Of a stretch of 36,408 bases of DNA, positions 7,993 to 17,748 are shown one piece after another. Origin of the DNA: an uncultured Prevotella sp. (lineage in GTDB: Bacteria > Bacteroidota > Bacteroidia > Bacteroidales > Bacteroidaceae). The DNA lies in NCBI GenBank assembly GCA_934254985.1, contig CAKQMS010000031.1:1-36408 (forward strand), read 5' to 3'. The notes below the pieces were generated by a model. The model had not been told where the DNA came from, did not search any database, and worked only from the letters and a program-made list of their open reading frames with translations. The position numbers and the translations under genes are program-made. Position 1 is the first letter of the stretch. Every line of letters begins with the position of its first letter.

Positions 7993-9510
7993 ATGAAATC
8001 TGAAAGAACTAACTCTGACCATCTGATAATGCAGATGAGCAACATCAAAGATGTGCTTGAGACTGCATCGATGGGAATATGGCGCATCATCTTTAAAGAT
8101 GGATGTAGACCCCGCCTAAAAGCTTCAGATGAAATGCTTAAACTCTTGGGCATAGAAAAAGGACGCCAGTTGACAGAGGAAGAACTCTGCGACTGGTGGT
8201 ACAAGAGAGTTTATCCCGACGACATCAACATTGCCGAAGGCTATATGAAGGTATTGGCTTCTGGACAACGCAAAGAAGTGACATATCGATGGATTCACCC
8301 AACACTTGGTGTGAGACATGTGAGATGCGGCGGCATAGGACACAATGAAAATGATGGCACCATAGTGATAGAAGGCTACCACTATGATGTGACAGAGCAA
8401 ATGGAGCAGCAGATGAAAGATGCTTTCATTGCTGACGCTTTGGCAAAGACATATGCGTGCTTGGTATATTTGGACTTAGAAAAAGATTGGTATACTTCTT
8501 ATCTAAGCTCAAATACTAATATAATAAAAAATATTCCAAGAGAGGGACGTATTTCGGAAGCCATGAAGATTATGCCCAAGAATATATGTGCACCTTTCGA
8601 ATATGAAAATCTGCGCAAGTTTACTGACTTAAGTACACTAAACGAGCGCATGAAACATAACAACTCGATCTCTATAATCTTCAGTGGAGCAGTTGTGAAA
8701 TGGATAAGATTCACACTCATCGTTAGCGACCGTCATGCAGACGGTACTATACACCACATGGTGGCTACGATGAAGGACGTTTCGGAACTAAGAGACAAAG
8801 AGCTAAAAAGAGTTGAGGAGCTAAGAGAGAATATCGACGCAAACAAGTCGAAGACTATGATGCTCCAGAATATGACCCACGAGATAAGAACTCCACTTAA
8901 TGCGATGTTTGGTTTCTCACAATTGCTGTGTATGCCAGACACCACCGTTACGGAAGAGCAGAAGTTGGAGTATTTCAACTATATATATAATAGTTTCAAC
9001 ATGCTGTCGATGCTCGTTGACGATGTTATGGACATTGTTGACGCAGAGCATGGCAACTACAGAATACAGAAAAGTCCATTTATGGTGAACGATGTTTGCC
9101 GTAACGCTGTACAGATGGCAGAAATGCGACTACAGGCAGCAGTAAAACTATATTTCACCTCGGATGTGGCAGACGATTACACGCTCGACTCTGATGGAAG
9201 GCGTATACAACAGGTACTGGTGAACTTCCTGACAAATGCCTGTAAGCATACTTTGAAGGGAGAAATACACTTGCATGTGTCGACATCAGAAAATCCAGGA
9301 CGACTAACATTCTCGGTAACAGACACTGGCGAGGGTGTAGCTCCTGAAGCAGCAAAAGATATATTCCAACGATATAAGAAGGCACACAACAATGTCCAAG
9401 GTTCAGGAATTGGACTGCATATCTGCAGTATCATTGCCGAGAAGTTGGGAGCTGAGATAAAGCTCGACCAGAACTATACTAATGGAGCAAGATTCCTATT
9501 TATCATTTAA
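7993..9510 (+). CDS. Cytosolic PAS-domain sensor histidine kinase
   Basis: A 505-residue kinase without membrane segments or signal peptide. Residues about 20-135 form a PAS/PAC unit (ending IEGYHYDVTEQ) and about 145-265 a second, more diverged PAS-like unit ending in ATMKDVSELRD. A short coiled-coil leads to the dimerisation domain with the H box THEIRTPLN, His296 being the phosphate acceptor. The ATPase domain is complete: N box NFLTNACKH, G1 box DTGEG, F-type IFQRYKK and G2 box GSGIGLHI. There is no receiver domain, so the phosphate must pass to another protein, most simply the receiver encoded last in this operon at 18368. It is the first gene, 55 bases before the second kinase. The ligand is not known; a cytosolic metabolite or redox cue is likely from the location. 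Confidence 0.9.
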   Translation: MKSERTNSDHLIMQMSNIKDVLETASMGIWRIIFKDGCRPRLKASDEMLKLLGIEKGRQLTEEELCDWWYKRVYPDDINIAEGYMKVLASGQRKEVTYRWIHPTLGVRHVRCGGIGHNENDGTIVIEGYHYDVTEQMEQQMKDAFIADALAKTYACLVYLDLEKDWYTSYLSSNTNIIKNIPREGRISEAMKIMPKNICAPFEYENLRKFTDLSTLNERMKHNNSISIIFSGAVVKWIRFTLIVSDRHADGTIHHMVATMKDVSELRDKELKRVEELRENIDANKSKTMMLQNMTHEIRTPLNAMFGFSQLLCMPDTTVTEEQKLEYFNYIYNSFNMLSMLVDDVMDIVDAEHGNYRIQKSPFMVNDVCRNAVQMAEMRLQAAVKLYFTSDVADDYTLDSDGRRIQQVLVNFLTNACKHTLKGEIHLHVSTSENPGRLTFSVTDTGEGVAPEAAKDIFQRYKKAHNNVQGSGIGLHICSIIAEKLGAEIKLDQNYTNGARFLFII

Positions 9511-9565
9511 TCTTTCATGCTAAAGAGAGTAAGAGATAAAAAGAGGATAATAAAAAACAAGCTAT

Positions 9566-10915
9566 ATGACTAGAAACATGTATTGGATATCAGCAGTATG
9601 CTTCGCCATAATAATGCTGGTAATATTGGTAAAAGAGAGAAGGCGACATAGCAATCCGAGCAGATCGGACAGGGCGTTTTTCTTGATGATAAACTTCACA
9701 CTATTAAACTGTGTGCAGGATGTTGTTTGGGGCTTATGCTACAGCAATATCATAAACAACAACGCTATATACTTCGGAGCATCCGCAGTATTCCATGTGG
9801 TATGTGTTGCCAACATGTTCTTCTGGTTGTATTTCATCCTAACATACACGAAATGTAGGGAACCATACGGCTCGATATTGTTAGGATTAGACGGCTTGCT
9901 GGTAGCGGCAGAGATGGTAATGGTGGCATTAAACTTCTCAGAGCCTATACTTTTCGACATTAAGGATGGTGAATATGTGGTGGGAAAGTATCGCCCTTTG
10001 ACAATATTGTTCCAAGATATTGTTTGTATAGCGGCAGGTTTTTATACTTTAATAAAGATAATACGCAACCGTATACTCAACAATAGCTACGACCCACGAC
10101 ACTGGGCTGTGTGTATAGCGTCGCTGATACCTATATTCCTCAGCATCTTCCAATTGCATTATCCTGATGCGCCATTCTGTAGCACAGGTGTTGCTATGTC
10201 GTGCTTGATATTATATATATATGTGGTGTCGTATGAGCGCGAGGGATTGCAGCATAGCAAGGAGCTATTCTTGCAGAATATGAGCCACGAAATTCGCACA
10301 TCGCTAAACTCAGTATATGGTTTTGCACAGTTGCTGAGTATGCCTAACGGCACATGGAGTGATGAAGAACGTAACGCCTATGCCACTCATATCCACAATA
10401 GCTATAATATGCTGGATATGCTACTCAACGACTTGATGGTGTCTACTCGCTACGACACCCATAAGTATAGCGTAAAGATAAGCACGGTAGATGTGGCAAC
10501 AGCGGTGAAAGAAGCTGTAGAAGCTGTAGACGTATGCAAGCCTGCAAGCGTAGAAGTCAGTCTAACGTCGCATTTGCCAGAAAGCTTCACCATACAGAGC
10601 GATGGACGAAGAGTGCGCCAGGTGGTGCAGAACTTGCTCACCAATGCTTGCCAGTTTATCAATAAAGGCAAGATAAATATGAAGGTGCGCATCAACGAAG
10701 ACGACAAAGTGGAGATTTCGGTTGCGGCAAATGTGCCATATTCACAGGGTAACTCGTTTTTCCAAGATATTGAACAAAGTCTGAAAGACCACAAACAAGG
10801 CTTAGGACTGCGACTAAGGATATGCCAAAAGATGGCGAAGCTCTTAGGTGGCAGAGTATACCGAGATATCGGCTATACTGATGGCATAAGATATATGTTT
10901 GAACTAAGCGCTTAA
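9566..10915 (+). CDS. 7-TM histidine kinase with degenerate catalytic boxes
   Basis: This 449-residue membrane protein has about seven membrane segments (roughly 5-23, 38-60, 68-93, 102-125, 145-167, 183-200, 207-226), in the style of 7TM sensor kinases. The dimerisation domain follows, with His241 in SHEIRTSLN, where the usual proline of HExRTPLN is serine. The ATPase domain keeps the N box NLLTNACQF and a G2-like GLGLRL, but the G1 box DxGxG is absent: the region reads VAANVPYSQG. It may be a pseudokinase, a phosphatase-biased kinase or a partner of the intact kinase just upstream, whose H box and spacing it copies (FGFSQLL against YGFAQLL), suggesting an old duplication. It lies 25 bases before the HEAT-like gene. 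Confidence 0.87.
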   Translation: MTRNMYWISAVCFAIIMLVILVKERRRHSNPSRSDRAFFLMINFTLLNCVQDVVWGLCYSNIINNNAIYFGASAVFHVVCVANMFFWLYFILTYTKCREPYGSILLGLDGLLVAAEMVMVALNFSEPILFDIKDGEYVVGKYRPLTILFQDIVCIAAGFYTLIKIIRNRILNNSYDPRHWAVCIASLIPIFLSIFQLHYPDAPFCSTGVAMSCLILYIYVVSYEREGLQHSKELFLQNMSHEIRTSLNSVYGFAQLLSMPNGTWSDEERNAYATHIHNSYNMLDMLLNDLMVSTRYDTHKYSVKISTVDVATAVKEAVEAVDVCKPASVEVSLTSHLPESFTIQSDGRRVRQVVQNLLTNACQFINKGKINMKVRINEDDKVEISVAANVPYSQGNSFFQDIEQSLKDHKQGLGLRLRICQKMAKLLGGRVYRDIGYTDGIRYMFELSA

Positions 10916-10940
10916 GAAAGGTAAAAGAATAAACTATTTA

Positions 10941-12158
10941 ATGGTACTAACAACAGGTATTGAATATCCAACAGGGCATGGTTTGGACTTTTATGGATTT
11001 GAAGTCCTTGGATTCTACTTAAAGAAATTCCTGCTCTACTATTCGGACTATGCATGGAATATCCGTCTACTTTATGGACTGATATTAGCATGCATAGTCA
11101 CGATGCTTATTCTATTTGTTTTATTCATCAGGAAAATCCGACAAAACCGACGTGCAAGAAAAGAGTATAACACTGCTCGCAAGAATCTTTATAATGGTTT
11201 TTATCAGATATTGATTTCTGCTGATAAGCCAAGCGTAAGGGATCTTGAGATAGCATGCGGTACACCAATAAAAAACATACAATCGTATAAAGCCGAGACA
11301 TTGTCGCGACTTATTTCGGAAATATGTATGGACTTAAGTCGCGAGCTTGGTGACATACCAAATGCTGATATTTTGTGTCAGTATACTGGTGTGAAAGCTC
11401 TATACGAAAAAAACCTTGCTACTTCAAAGAATGTGATGCTGACACTGCAGAATCTTGCTAACATGCATATTCCGGTGACAGAAGGTTTGTTGGCTATATA
11501 TATCAACTATTATGATGCTAACATTCGCCACATGGCACGTATCTGCTATGTGATATCGTCGAAGGCTGAACCATACCAATATTTCCTTGAGGAGTTTAAC
11601 GACAAGTTAGGACTGTGGCGAATAATGATGCTACACCGCTTGTTTGCTTGGGCTTCTGCCAACGAACACCAGATGCCTCAATTCCTGGTTCTTGCAAAGA
11701 AGGTGAAGAACGAGGATTCGGTGGCTTTCCTTATTCAAGAAACAGCATACTGGGGTAGCGAAAAGGAGAAGGCTACGCTACACGAATGGTTCTTATCGCC
11801 AAACTATAAATATCGCACGGCTGCACTACATGCTATCGCCATATTGCGGGACACTAAACAAGAACAGGCAGCAATAGACTCTTATGAACACCAGCCAGAA
11901 TTTATCCGTCAGGAAGTTCTTAGAGCTGTCTATGCCATCAACTCGGGTAAACATACCGAATTCTTTGCTAACGCTTATCGCACATCAACTTCGAAACTCA
12001 CTCGCGAGGTTGCGCTGACATGCCTATATACCTATGGTCGTGACGGCAGACGAACTTTCGAGCTGTTGAGAGATGAATATATAAAGACAAATACCGATCG
12101 TACGCTGATGGACCAGATTGATTCTATGGGCGTACTTAATCAAATGAGAATGCTTTAA
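10941..12158 (+). CDS. Membrane-anchored HEAT-like repeat protein
   Basis: No named family was recognised with certainty. The 405-residue product has one strong membrane helix (about 43-63) followed at once by a basic stretch (RKIRQNRRARK), which puts the N terminus outside and the long C-terminal part in the cytosol. Residues about 150-400 are all helix-rich and show HEAT/Armadillo-like pairs, for example YKYRTAALHAIAIL, PEFIRQEVLRAVYAI and SKLTREVALTCLYTY at about 30-residue spacing. Such arrays bind proteins. Only 5 bases separate it from the glycosyltransferase, so I infer a scaffold that couples the polymerase to the operon's kinases or receiver. There is no catalytic motif. Codon use and base composition match the neighbours. 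Confidence 0.72.
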   Translation: MVLTTGIEYPTGHGLDFYGFEVLGFYLKKFLLYYSDYAWNIRLLYGLILACIVTMLILFVLFIRKIRQNRRARKEYNTARKNLYNGFYQILISADKPSVRDLEIACGTPIKNIQSYKAETLSRLISEICMDLSRELGDIPNADILCQYTGVKALYEKNLATSKNVMLTLQNLANMHIPVTEGLLAIYINYYDANIRHMARICYVISSKAEPYQYFLEEFNDKLGLWRIMMLHRLFAWASANEHQMPQFLVLAKKVKNEDSVAFLIQETAYWGSEKEKATLHEWFLSPNYKYRTAALHAIAILRDTKQEQAAIDSYEHQPEFIRQEVLRAVYAINSGKHTEFFANAYRTSTSKLTREVALTCLYTYGRDGRRTFELLRDEYIKTNTDRTLMDQIDSMGVLNQMRML

Positions 12159-12163
12159 TTGCT

Positions 12164-13609
12164 ATGTGGGAATTTTTAGTATATTTCTATGGATATGTCA
12201 TCTTCGCTTATTCGCTTTTGCTATTGGCGTCGTATGTGATGTTGTTGATATTCTCATATCAATACAGCACAAAATGTAAGCAATGGTCGGACGACTATAT
12301 CCGCCACATGGTACAGAGTTCACCATACGTACCAGGCATTTCTATCGTTGCACCAGCATATAACGAGGAGAAGACCATCATCGACAATGTGGAATCGCTT
12401 TTGAAGATGGATTATCCTAACTTCGAGGTCTGCATCGTCAACGATGGTAGTAAGGACAAGACATTGGAACTGCTCATCGACACATTCGACTTGGTAGAGG
12501 TGCCATTCGAATATGTTGAGAAGGTGCACTGTGCACCATTCAAACGACTGTTTAAATCTACTAATATCAACTACTCGAAGCTTGTAGTGGTTGACAAGGA
12601 GAATGGTGGAACAAAGGCGGATGCCGTGAATGGTGGACTAAACGTTATAGAGAACCCTTATTTCATCAATACCGACGTAGACTGTATCTTGTCGAAGGAT
12701 GCCATGTACCAATGTATATTCCCTGTGATTACAGACGAAAGCATCATTGCTGTGTCAGGAACCATGTCGATGAGTAACGGTTCAACCATCGACAACGGAG
12801 AGTTGGTAGACATTCGCCCTTCTAACCGTCCTATACCTTTGTTCCAGGATTTGGAATACAAGCGCTCATTCCTTGTTGGCAAGATGGGATGGAGCAAGAT
12901 AAACGCCATGAACAACGTGTCGGGAGGTTATGGTCTGTTCTCTACCGAGGTGGTTAGAGATGCTGGTGGCTATAGTAGTTCATCATTTGCCGAGGATATG
13001 GATATGCTGACACGAATGATAGCATATTGCTGCGACTTTAAGCGCAAATATAGAGTGGTACAGATACCACACAACTGCTGTTGGACTGAGGGTCCATCGA
13101 ACCTACGAATGCTATATCGTCAGCGTGTGCGCTGGGGACGAGGATTGATACAGATGATGTGGGAACATCGCAGAATAATATTGAATCGCAGATATAGAAA
13201 GTTAGGTCTTATCACGATGGTATACACGTTTCTCTTTGAGTTTATGGCACCTATCATCGAGTTTACAGGTTTGTTGTTCATGATTTACCTCGTCTTTGCA
13301 GGTGGTATAAACTGGGACACATTCTTTGTAACATTCTTTGCGATATATACTTTCAGCTTTATGCTCTCAACCTTTGTGGTGTTCTATGACTTCATCTTAG
13401 GAACATCATACACCACTATCAGAAGTTATCTGAAACTACTGTTGGCAGCAGCATTGGAGCCTTTTATATATCACCCTATAATCGTAGTGTGCTCTATTGT
13501 AGGCTACTTAAAGTTCATAACTCGCCAGAAAGCTGTATGGAAGTCTATGGAGCGTACTGGTATGAAGCGTAAAAACTCTGCAGCTTCTACAACAACTGGA
13601 GCTGCATAG
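12164..13609 (+). CDS. Processive family 2 glycosyltransferase (polysaccharide synthase)
   Basis: The 481-residue inner-membrane enzyme belongs to the GT2 group that includes PgaC, hyaluronan synthase and BcsA, which build a polysaccharide from nucleotide-sugars and push it through their own membrane channel. It shows an N-terminal membrane helix (about 8-32), a cytosolic GT-A domain starting SIVAPAYNEE, the sugar-nucleotide motifs NDGS, D171-V-D173 and E277-D278, the processivity motif Q320-R-V-R-W324, and three to four C-terminal membrane segments (about 348-455). No PilZ domain follows, unlike BcsA. Spacing is 5 bases to the HEAT-like gene and 22 to the TPR porin, so synthesis and export parts are likely made together. 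The sugar used cannot be told from sequence. Confidence 0.92.
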   Translation: MWEFLVYFYGYVIFAYSLLLLASYVMLLIFSYQYSTKCKQWSDDYIRHMVQSSPYVPGISIVAPAYNEEKTIIDNVESLLKMDYPNFEVCIVNDGSKDKTLELLIDTFDLVEVPFEYVEKVHCAPFKRLFKSTNINYSKLVVVDKENGGTKADAVNGGLNVIENPYFINTDVDCILSKDAMYQCIFPVITDESIIAVSGTMSMSNGSTIDNGELVDIRPSNRPIPLFQDLEYKRSFLVGKMGWSKINAMNNVSGGYGLFSTEVVRDAGGYSSSSFAEDMDMLTRMIAYCCDFKRKYRVVQIPHNCCWTEGPSNLRMLYRQRVRWGRGLIQMMWEHRRIILNRRYRKLGLITMVYTFLFEFMAPIIEFTGLLFMIYLVFAGGINWDTFFVTFFAIYTFSFMLSTFVVFYDFILGTSYTTIRSYLKLLLAAALEPFIYHPIIVVCSIVGYLKFITRQKAVWKSMERTGMKRKNSAASTTTGAA

Positions 13610-13631
13610 GAATGTAAAAGAAAGAAGAAAT

Positions 13632-16463
13632 ATGAGAATTGCTTTGATATATAGATGGTGCATAGTATTGATGCTGGGCTTAGTGGCTCAGCCAATATTG
13701 GCACAAGGACAAAAGAATAGTAGACGTAACGAAAACTATACGCCTACCATGAAAGGTACGCCTGGATATTACGACAAAACAGTGCGCCATCTATTTAGAC
13801 AAGGACTTTGGGGAACAGGCAAGAAGTTGCTCGACGAAGGACTTAGCAAATACGAAACACTTTCGGCACTAAATGAGCTTATGGGTTCATATTGGTTGCA
13901 CTATAAGAAATATGACAAGGCTCGCTATTTCCTTATCCGCTCTTTGCGCGACGACAACAAGAATCCACAGACATTGCAGATGCTGATGAAGGTGGAAGAA
14001 ATGACTCAGCACTATAGCTCGGCTATTGTTTATTGCAACCAACTGTTGGAGCTTGCACCTTATGAATATACGCTATGGCGCAAAAAGATAGAACTGTACA
14101 GACTGCAAGGAAATAATGTAGAGGCTATAAAAATGCTGAAACGATTGGGAGAGATATATCCTGATCGCGAAGAAGTGAGACGCGAGATTGCTGGCGACTA
14201 CGAGACAAGATATCGCAGATTCAAAGAAAAGAGGAATATTGTAGGACAGGAAGAGACGCTGAGAGAACTGGTAAGACTGGTACCAAAGGAAGCAGAATTC
14301 CAAATGGCATTATGCAATCTGCTGATACAATCGGGACGCATGGAAGAGGCATTGGATGTTGCCGGTCATGCAGCAACAATTGTGGCACACCCCTACCCTT
14401 TTGTAGAAAAGAAAGCTTCGATACTTGGTGAGATGTCGCGATATGGCGAGGCTTTGTCGTATGTAAGAACTGTACAAAGCAATATTCCTGCACTTGCACC
14501 AAGCTATGGAAAGTTGAATGGTCTAAAGAGCAACCTTGAGAGAGAGCAAGCACGAATAGCTGCACAAAACGACCCTTATACTGCCTATGGCAGACTATAC
14601 GAGAAGGAACATTCGGAAGAGGCGCTGACATATCTGCTCAACACGTCTATGTCGCGTGGATATCTCGACGATGCATTGATGTATATACGTGAAGCTCGCC
14701 GCAGACGTGGCGACTCGCAAAACTTGATGTATAGAGAGTATATAGTGCAGCGACGTTTGGGCAACACAAGAGCAGCAACAGCGATGTTGGAGAAGATTCA
14801 CTCAAGATGGCCTAACAATGAGGACGCAAATGAGGAACTGTGCGCTATACGCATGGAGGAAGTGCGCCACATGATGGACTTACAGCAATGGGGCGAAGCT
14901 GCGACATTGTTGGAGAGGCTGGAGACATACAAGGTGGATAGCGAGACTAAAGAGGCTATAGAGCGTAGACTCTTTACATGCTATGTGAATGCAGGCTATC
15001 GCCAAAAGGCATTGATGCAGCTTGACAAGATTAGCAACAATCAGGAGATGACGGCAGAACTATATGAGGAAATTATGATGCCGTATATCAAACAGCTGAT
15101 GAGCAATGGCTTGATGCATAAGGCGCAGGAAGAGATACAGAAGGTGATTGACAAGGGTCATCCTTCTGCCGATATTCTGAGTATGGCTATTACAACAGAG
15201 CTTGTATTGAAGAACCAAGAAAAGGCTCGTGAGTTGGTAGAGAAAGGAAAGACGCTATATCCCGAAAACCCCTTCTTCTTGCTAAAGGATGCTCAGCTAA
15301 CGGCAGCAGAAGGCGACTATGCTAAAGCCTATAATATGTTGCACGATATGGTAGACACATATATTGGCGACACAGCGATGGTGAAAGCTTATGCAGGCTG
15401 TTGCGAGGAATTGGCGATGAACTATGCCAAAGCTTCAGGCTATGAAGCAGCACTACGACTCATCAACGAAGGATTGGAATACTATCCTAATAGCCAATCG
15501 CTGATATTGGCAAAGTCGATGGTATACGAAAAGATGAAGGATTGGGATAAGGCAATAGATGCCTACAAGCTTTATCACCCAACATATGACGAGATACACG
15601 AATACTATCTTCGTATGGAGGCACTAAAACGCCACTTGCTTAAGAATCTTGTCACCATAGACTACCAGAGAGCACGACCATCGAGCGAGGATAATATCAC
15701 ATCGCAAGCCACAGTGTCGTATTCGCGAATACTTAAGAACAATACCTATACTCTGAGCACAGTGTATGTGGGTCGTGACGGATTGACTACTGCTACAGAC
15801 TCTACAGAAGCCGAAGGCGGTAACGGCATACAGGTGGTAGGAGAATGGCAGCACAAATGGGATGAGCGATTTACATCGAGCATCTCGGCAGGTGTGGCTA
15901 CGAAGTTTTTGCCACGAATTAAGCTTGGTCTCGGCGGAAACTATGAGTTTGATAATGACTGGACAGGAAGGGCTGATATCTCATACCGACTGATAGGTAA
16001 TAATTATAAGACATCGCTGATATGCGCAGGCATTGGTGCGACAAAGGATATCGAGCCTTTTAGTCTGGGTGCTGATTTTCGTGCATTCTTTATGACAGGT
16101 CAAGATACGAAATTGCTAAGCAACAGACTATTTGTGAATGGTGGCGTTACGGCAAGATGCTTCCCTATAGAGGGTAACCGCTCTAACTTCTTCGTGACAG
16201 GAAGTGTGGGTAATGCCCCTGAACTATCGCTGATAGACAACTCTATGCCTGTGAAGTTTAACCAGCTAAACACCATGCTGGGCTGCGGTGGACTATATGT
16301 AGTAAACTCTATGATAGACTTTGGTATCTCTGGCACATGGTACAATATGGCGATATCTACAAAAGAGATAAAGGACATAAATGCCGGAACTACGTTGGTA
16401 ACAAATGGAGATAAGAATAAGAACTATTTATATCTGGATGCATATGTTACGATACATTTCTAA
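13632..16463 (+). CDS. TPR / outer-membrane beta-barrel export porin (PgaA/PelB-like architecture)
   Basis: The 943-residue protein has a signal peptide (1-25, ending ILAQG), a long run of tetratricopeptide-type helical pairs (about 45-660) and a C-terminal strand-rich domain (about 672-943) that ends in YVTIHF, a terminal phenylalanine typical of barrels inserted by the BAM complex. This is the architecture of PgaA and PelB, in which the TPR part lines up periplasmic enzymes and the barrel lets the polymer out. YaiO-type barrels are an alternative match for the C-terminal part. It follows the polymerase by 22 bases and its last 20 bases overlap the next gene. Sequence identity to PgaA is not obvious, so the role is inferred from architecture and context. 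Confidence 0.85.
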   Translation: MRIALIYRWCIVLMLGLVAQPILAQGQKNSRRNENYTPTMKGTPGYYDKTVRHLFRQGLWGTGKKLLDEGLSKYETLSALNELMGSYWLHYKKYDKARYFLIRSLRDDNKNPQTLQMLMKVEEMTQHYSSAIVYCNQLLELAPYEYTLWRKKIELYRLQGNNVEAIKMLKRLGEIYPDREEVRREIAGDYETRYRRFKEKRNIVGQEETLRELVRLVPKEAEFQMALCNLLIQSGRMEEALDVAGHAATIVAHPYPFVEKKASILGEMSRYGEALSYVRTVQSNIPALAPSYGKLNGLKSNLEREQARIAAQNDPYTAYGRLYEKEHSEEALTYLLNTSMSRGYLDDALMYIREARRRRGDSQNLMYREYIVQRRLGNTRAATAMLEKIHSRWPNNEDANEELCAIRMEEVRHMMDLQQWGEAATLLERLETYKVDSETKEAIERRLFTCYVNAGYRQKALMQLDKISNNQEMTAELYEEIMMPYIKQLMSNGLMHKAQEEIQKVIDKGHPSADILSMAITTELVLKNQEKARELVEKGKTLYPENPFFLLKDAQLTAAEGDYAKAYNMLHDMVDTYIGDTAMVKAYAGCCEELAMNYAKASGYEAALRLINEGLEYYPNSQSLILAKSMVYEKMKDWDKAIDAYKLYHPTYDEIHEYYLRMEALKRHLLKNLVTIDYQRARPSSEDNITSQATVSYSRILKNNTYTLSTVYVGRDGLTTATDSTEAEGGNGIQVVGEWQHKWDERFTSSISAGVATKFLPRIKLGLGGNYEFDNDWTGRADISYRLIGNNYKTSLICAGIGATKDIEPFSLGADFRAFFMTGQDTKLLSNRLFVNGGVTARCFPIEGNRSNFFVTGSVGNAPELSLIDNSMPVKFNQLNTMLGCGGLYVVNSMIDFGISGTWYNMAISTKEIKDINAGTTLVTNGDKNKNYLYLDAYVTIHF

Positions 16464-17748
16464 AGGAACGGTAGCTCTCACAACAGCTCTCATCATAGGT
16501 GGCTGTTCGAGTACTGCTCAGACTATTGTGGAGCCACCACTATCGGAATATCATGGACTATACACTCCTTCAAACACAAAGGAAGTGCAGGAAGCCATGC
16601 ATACTAATCATCCGGACTATGATTGGGGATTATGGGGCCACAATCTCGTAAAGGTGATAAAAGACGAGGTTAAGGATGAGATGTATGCCACCATAAATGG
16701 CAAGAGGAACAGCAAGCAATTATGCTTCTCAAGCGATGCACTATACGATGTGGTGCGCAACTATATCATTGACCAATATGGATATGGCAACGATAACTAC
16801 AGCGAGCGCATAAGCATAATGCCTATGGACAACAAGATGGCTTGCACATGCAAGAGATGTAAAGCCAAGGGCAATACAGAGGGCAACGCCACTCCGGCAG
16901 TGACAGCATTCGTAACAAAGCTCGCAAAGGAGTTTCCTCGTCATCATTTCTTCACCTCTGCCTATCATACCACAAAGCAGGCTCCTACCACTATGCTACC
17001 AAAGAACGTTGGAGTATTCGTTTCAAGCTTTCCACTACCTGTGCAGGTAGACTTTAGCAAGAGCAAAGGGTATAAAGAGTTTCAGGCAATGGTAAAGGCA
17101 TGGAAAGAGAAATGCCAACGTATATATGTGTGGGACTACGAGCGCAACTTCAGCGACTATCTGTCACCATTTCCATGTTTGCTTGCTATGCAATCACGAT
17201 TGCAGCTGTACAGTCAACAAGGAGTGTTGGGAGTATTCTTCAATGGCAGTGGCGACGACTATTCAGCCTTCGATGATATGCAAACGCATGTGTTGGCTTT
17301 GATGATGGACGACCCTGATACGAACGTTCATGATGCCATTAGCAACTATTTCAAGGAGCACTATCCTATCACCGCACCAATATTAACAAAATATTATTGG
17401 ACATTGGAGCAACGCACCAAGAAAACAAATCATGAGTTACCGCTATATGGCACTATGAAGGATATGTGCGAGGCTTATCTCAACGTAGACGAGTTTGTAG
17501 ACTTCCGTAGAGAGCTTGATGCAGCAAGCAAGCAGACTATGGGCGACGAACGCAAACGACTAAACATATTGCTTACATCGCTTGCATATACGCAGTTGGA
17601 GATGTATCGTTGTGGTCTACTTGCAAAAGACGAGGAGATGGCAGACGAGATGAAGGAGATACTAAAAGGACATAGTGAAATAAAGGGTATGAAGAACCGT
17701 GATGAGGTGGGACATACTATTGATGAATATTTGAAACTATGGAAATAA
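16444..17748 (+). CDS. DUF4838-type lipoprotein, glycosidase-like
   Basis: I chose the ATG at 16444 because it gives a clean lipoprotein signal (MLRYISKGTV, then LIIGGC with Cys21); upstream in-frame ATGs at 16405 and 16438 would place extra charged residues before it. The mature part, about 414 residues, resembles DUF4838 proteins: the segment RISIMPMDNKMACTCKRCK is the typical CxC-x2-C stretch of that family, followed by PAVTAFVTKLAKEFP and aromatic-rich strands (VWDYERNFSDY). DUF4838 proteins are thought to have a TIM-barrel, glycoside-hydrolase-like fold. Placed after a polymerase and a TPR porin, it holds the position of PgaB or PelA, so polymer trimming or modification in the periplasm is inferred. 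No deacetylase motif is visible. It overlaps the porin gene by 20 bases and the next gene by 10. Confidence 0.8.
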   Translation: MLRYISKGTVALTTALIIGGCSSTAQTIVEPPLSEYHGLYTPSNTKEVQEAMHTNHPDYDWGLWGHNLVKVIKDEVKDEMYATINGKRNSKQLCFSSDALYDVVRNYIIDQYGYGNDNYSERISIMPMDNKMACTCKRCKAKGNTEGNATPAVTAFVTKLAKEFPRHHFFTSAYHTTKQAPTTMLPKNVGVFVSSFPLPVQVDFSKSKGYKEFQAMVKAWKEKCQRIYVWDYERNFSDYLSPFPCLLAMQSRLQLYSQQGVLGVFFNGSGDDYSAFDDMQTHVLALMMDDPDTNVHDAISNYFKEHYPITAPILTKYYWTLEQRTKKTNHELPLYGTMKDMCEAYLNVDEFVDFRRELDAASKQTMGDERKRLNILLTSLAYTQLEMYRCGLLAKDEEMADEMKEILKGHSEIKGMKNRDEVGHTIDEYLKLWK

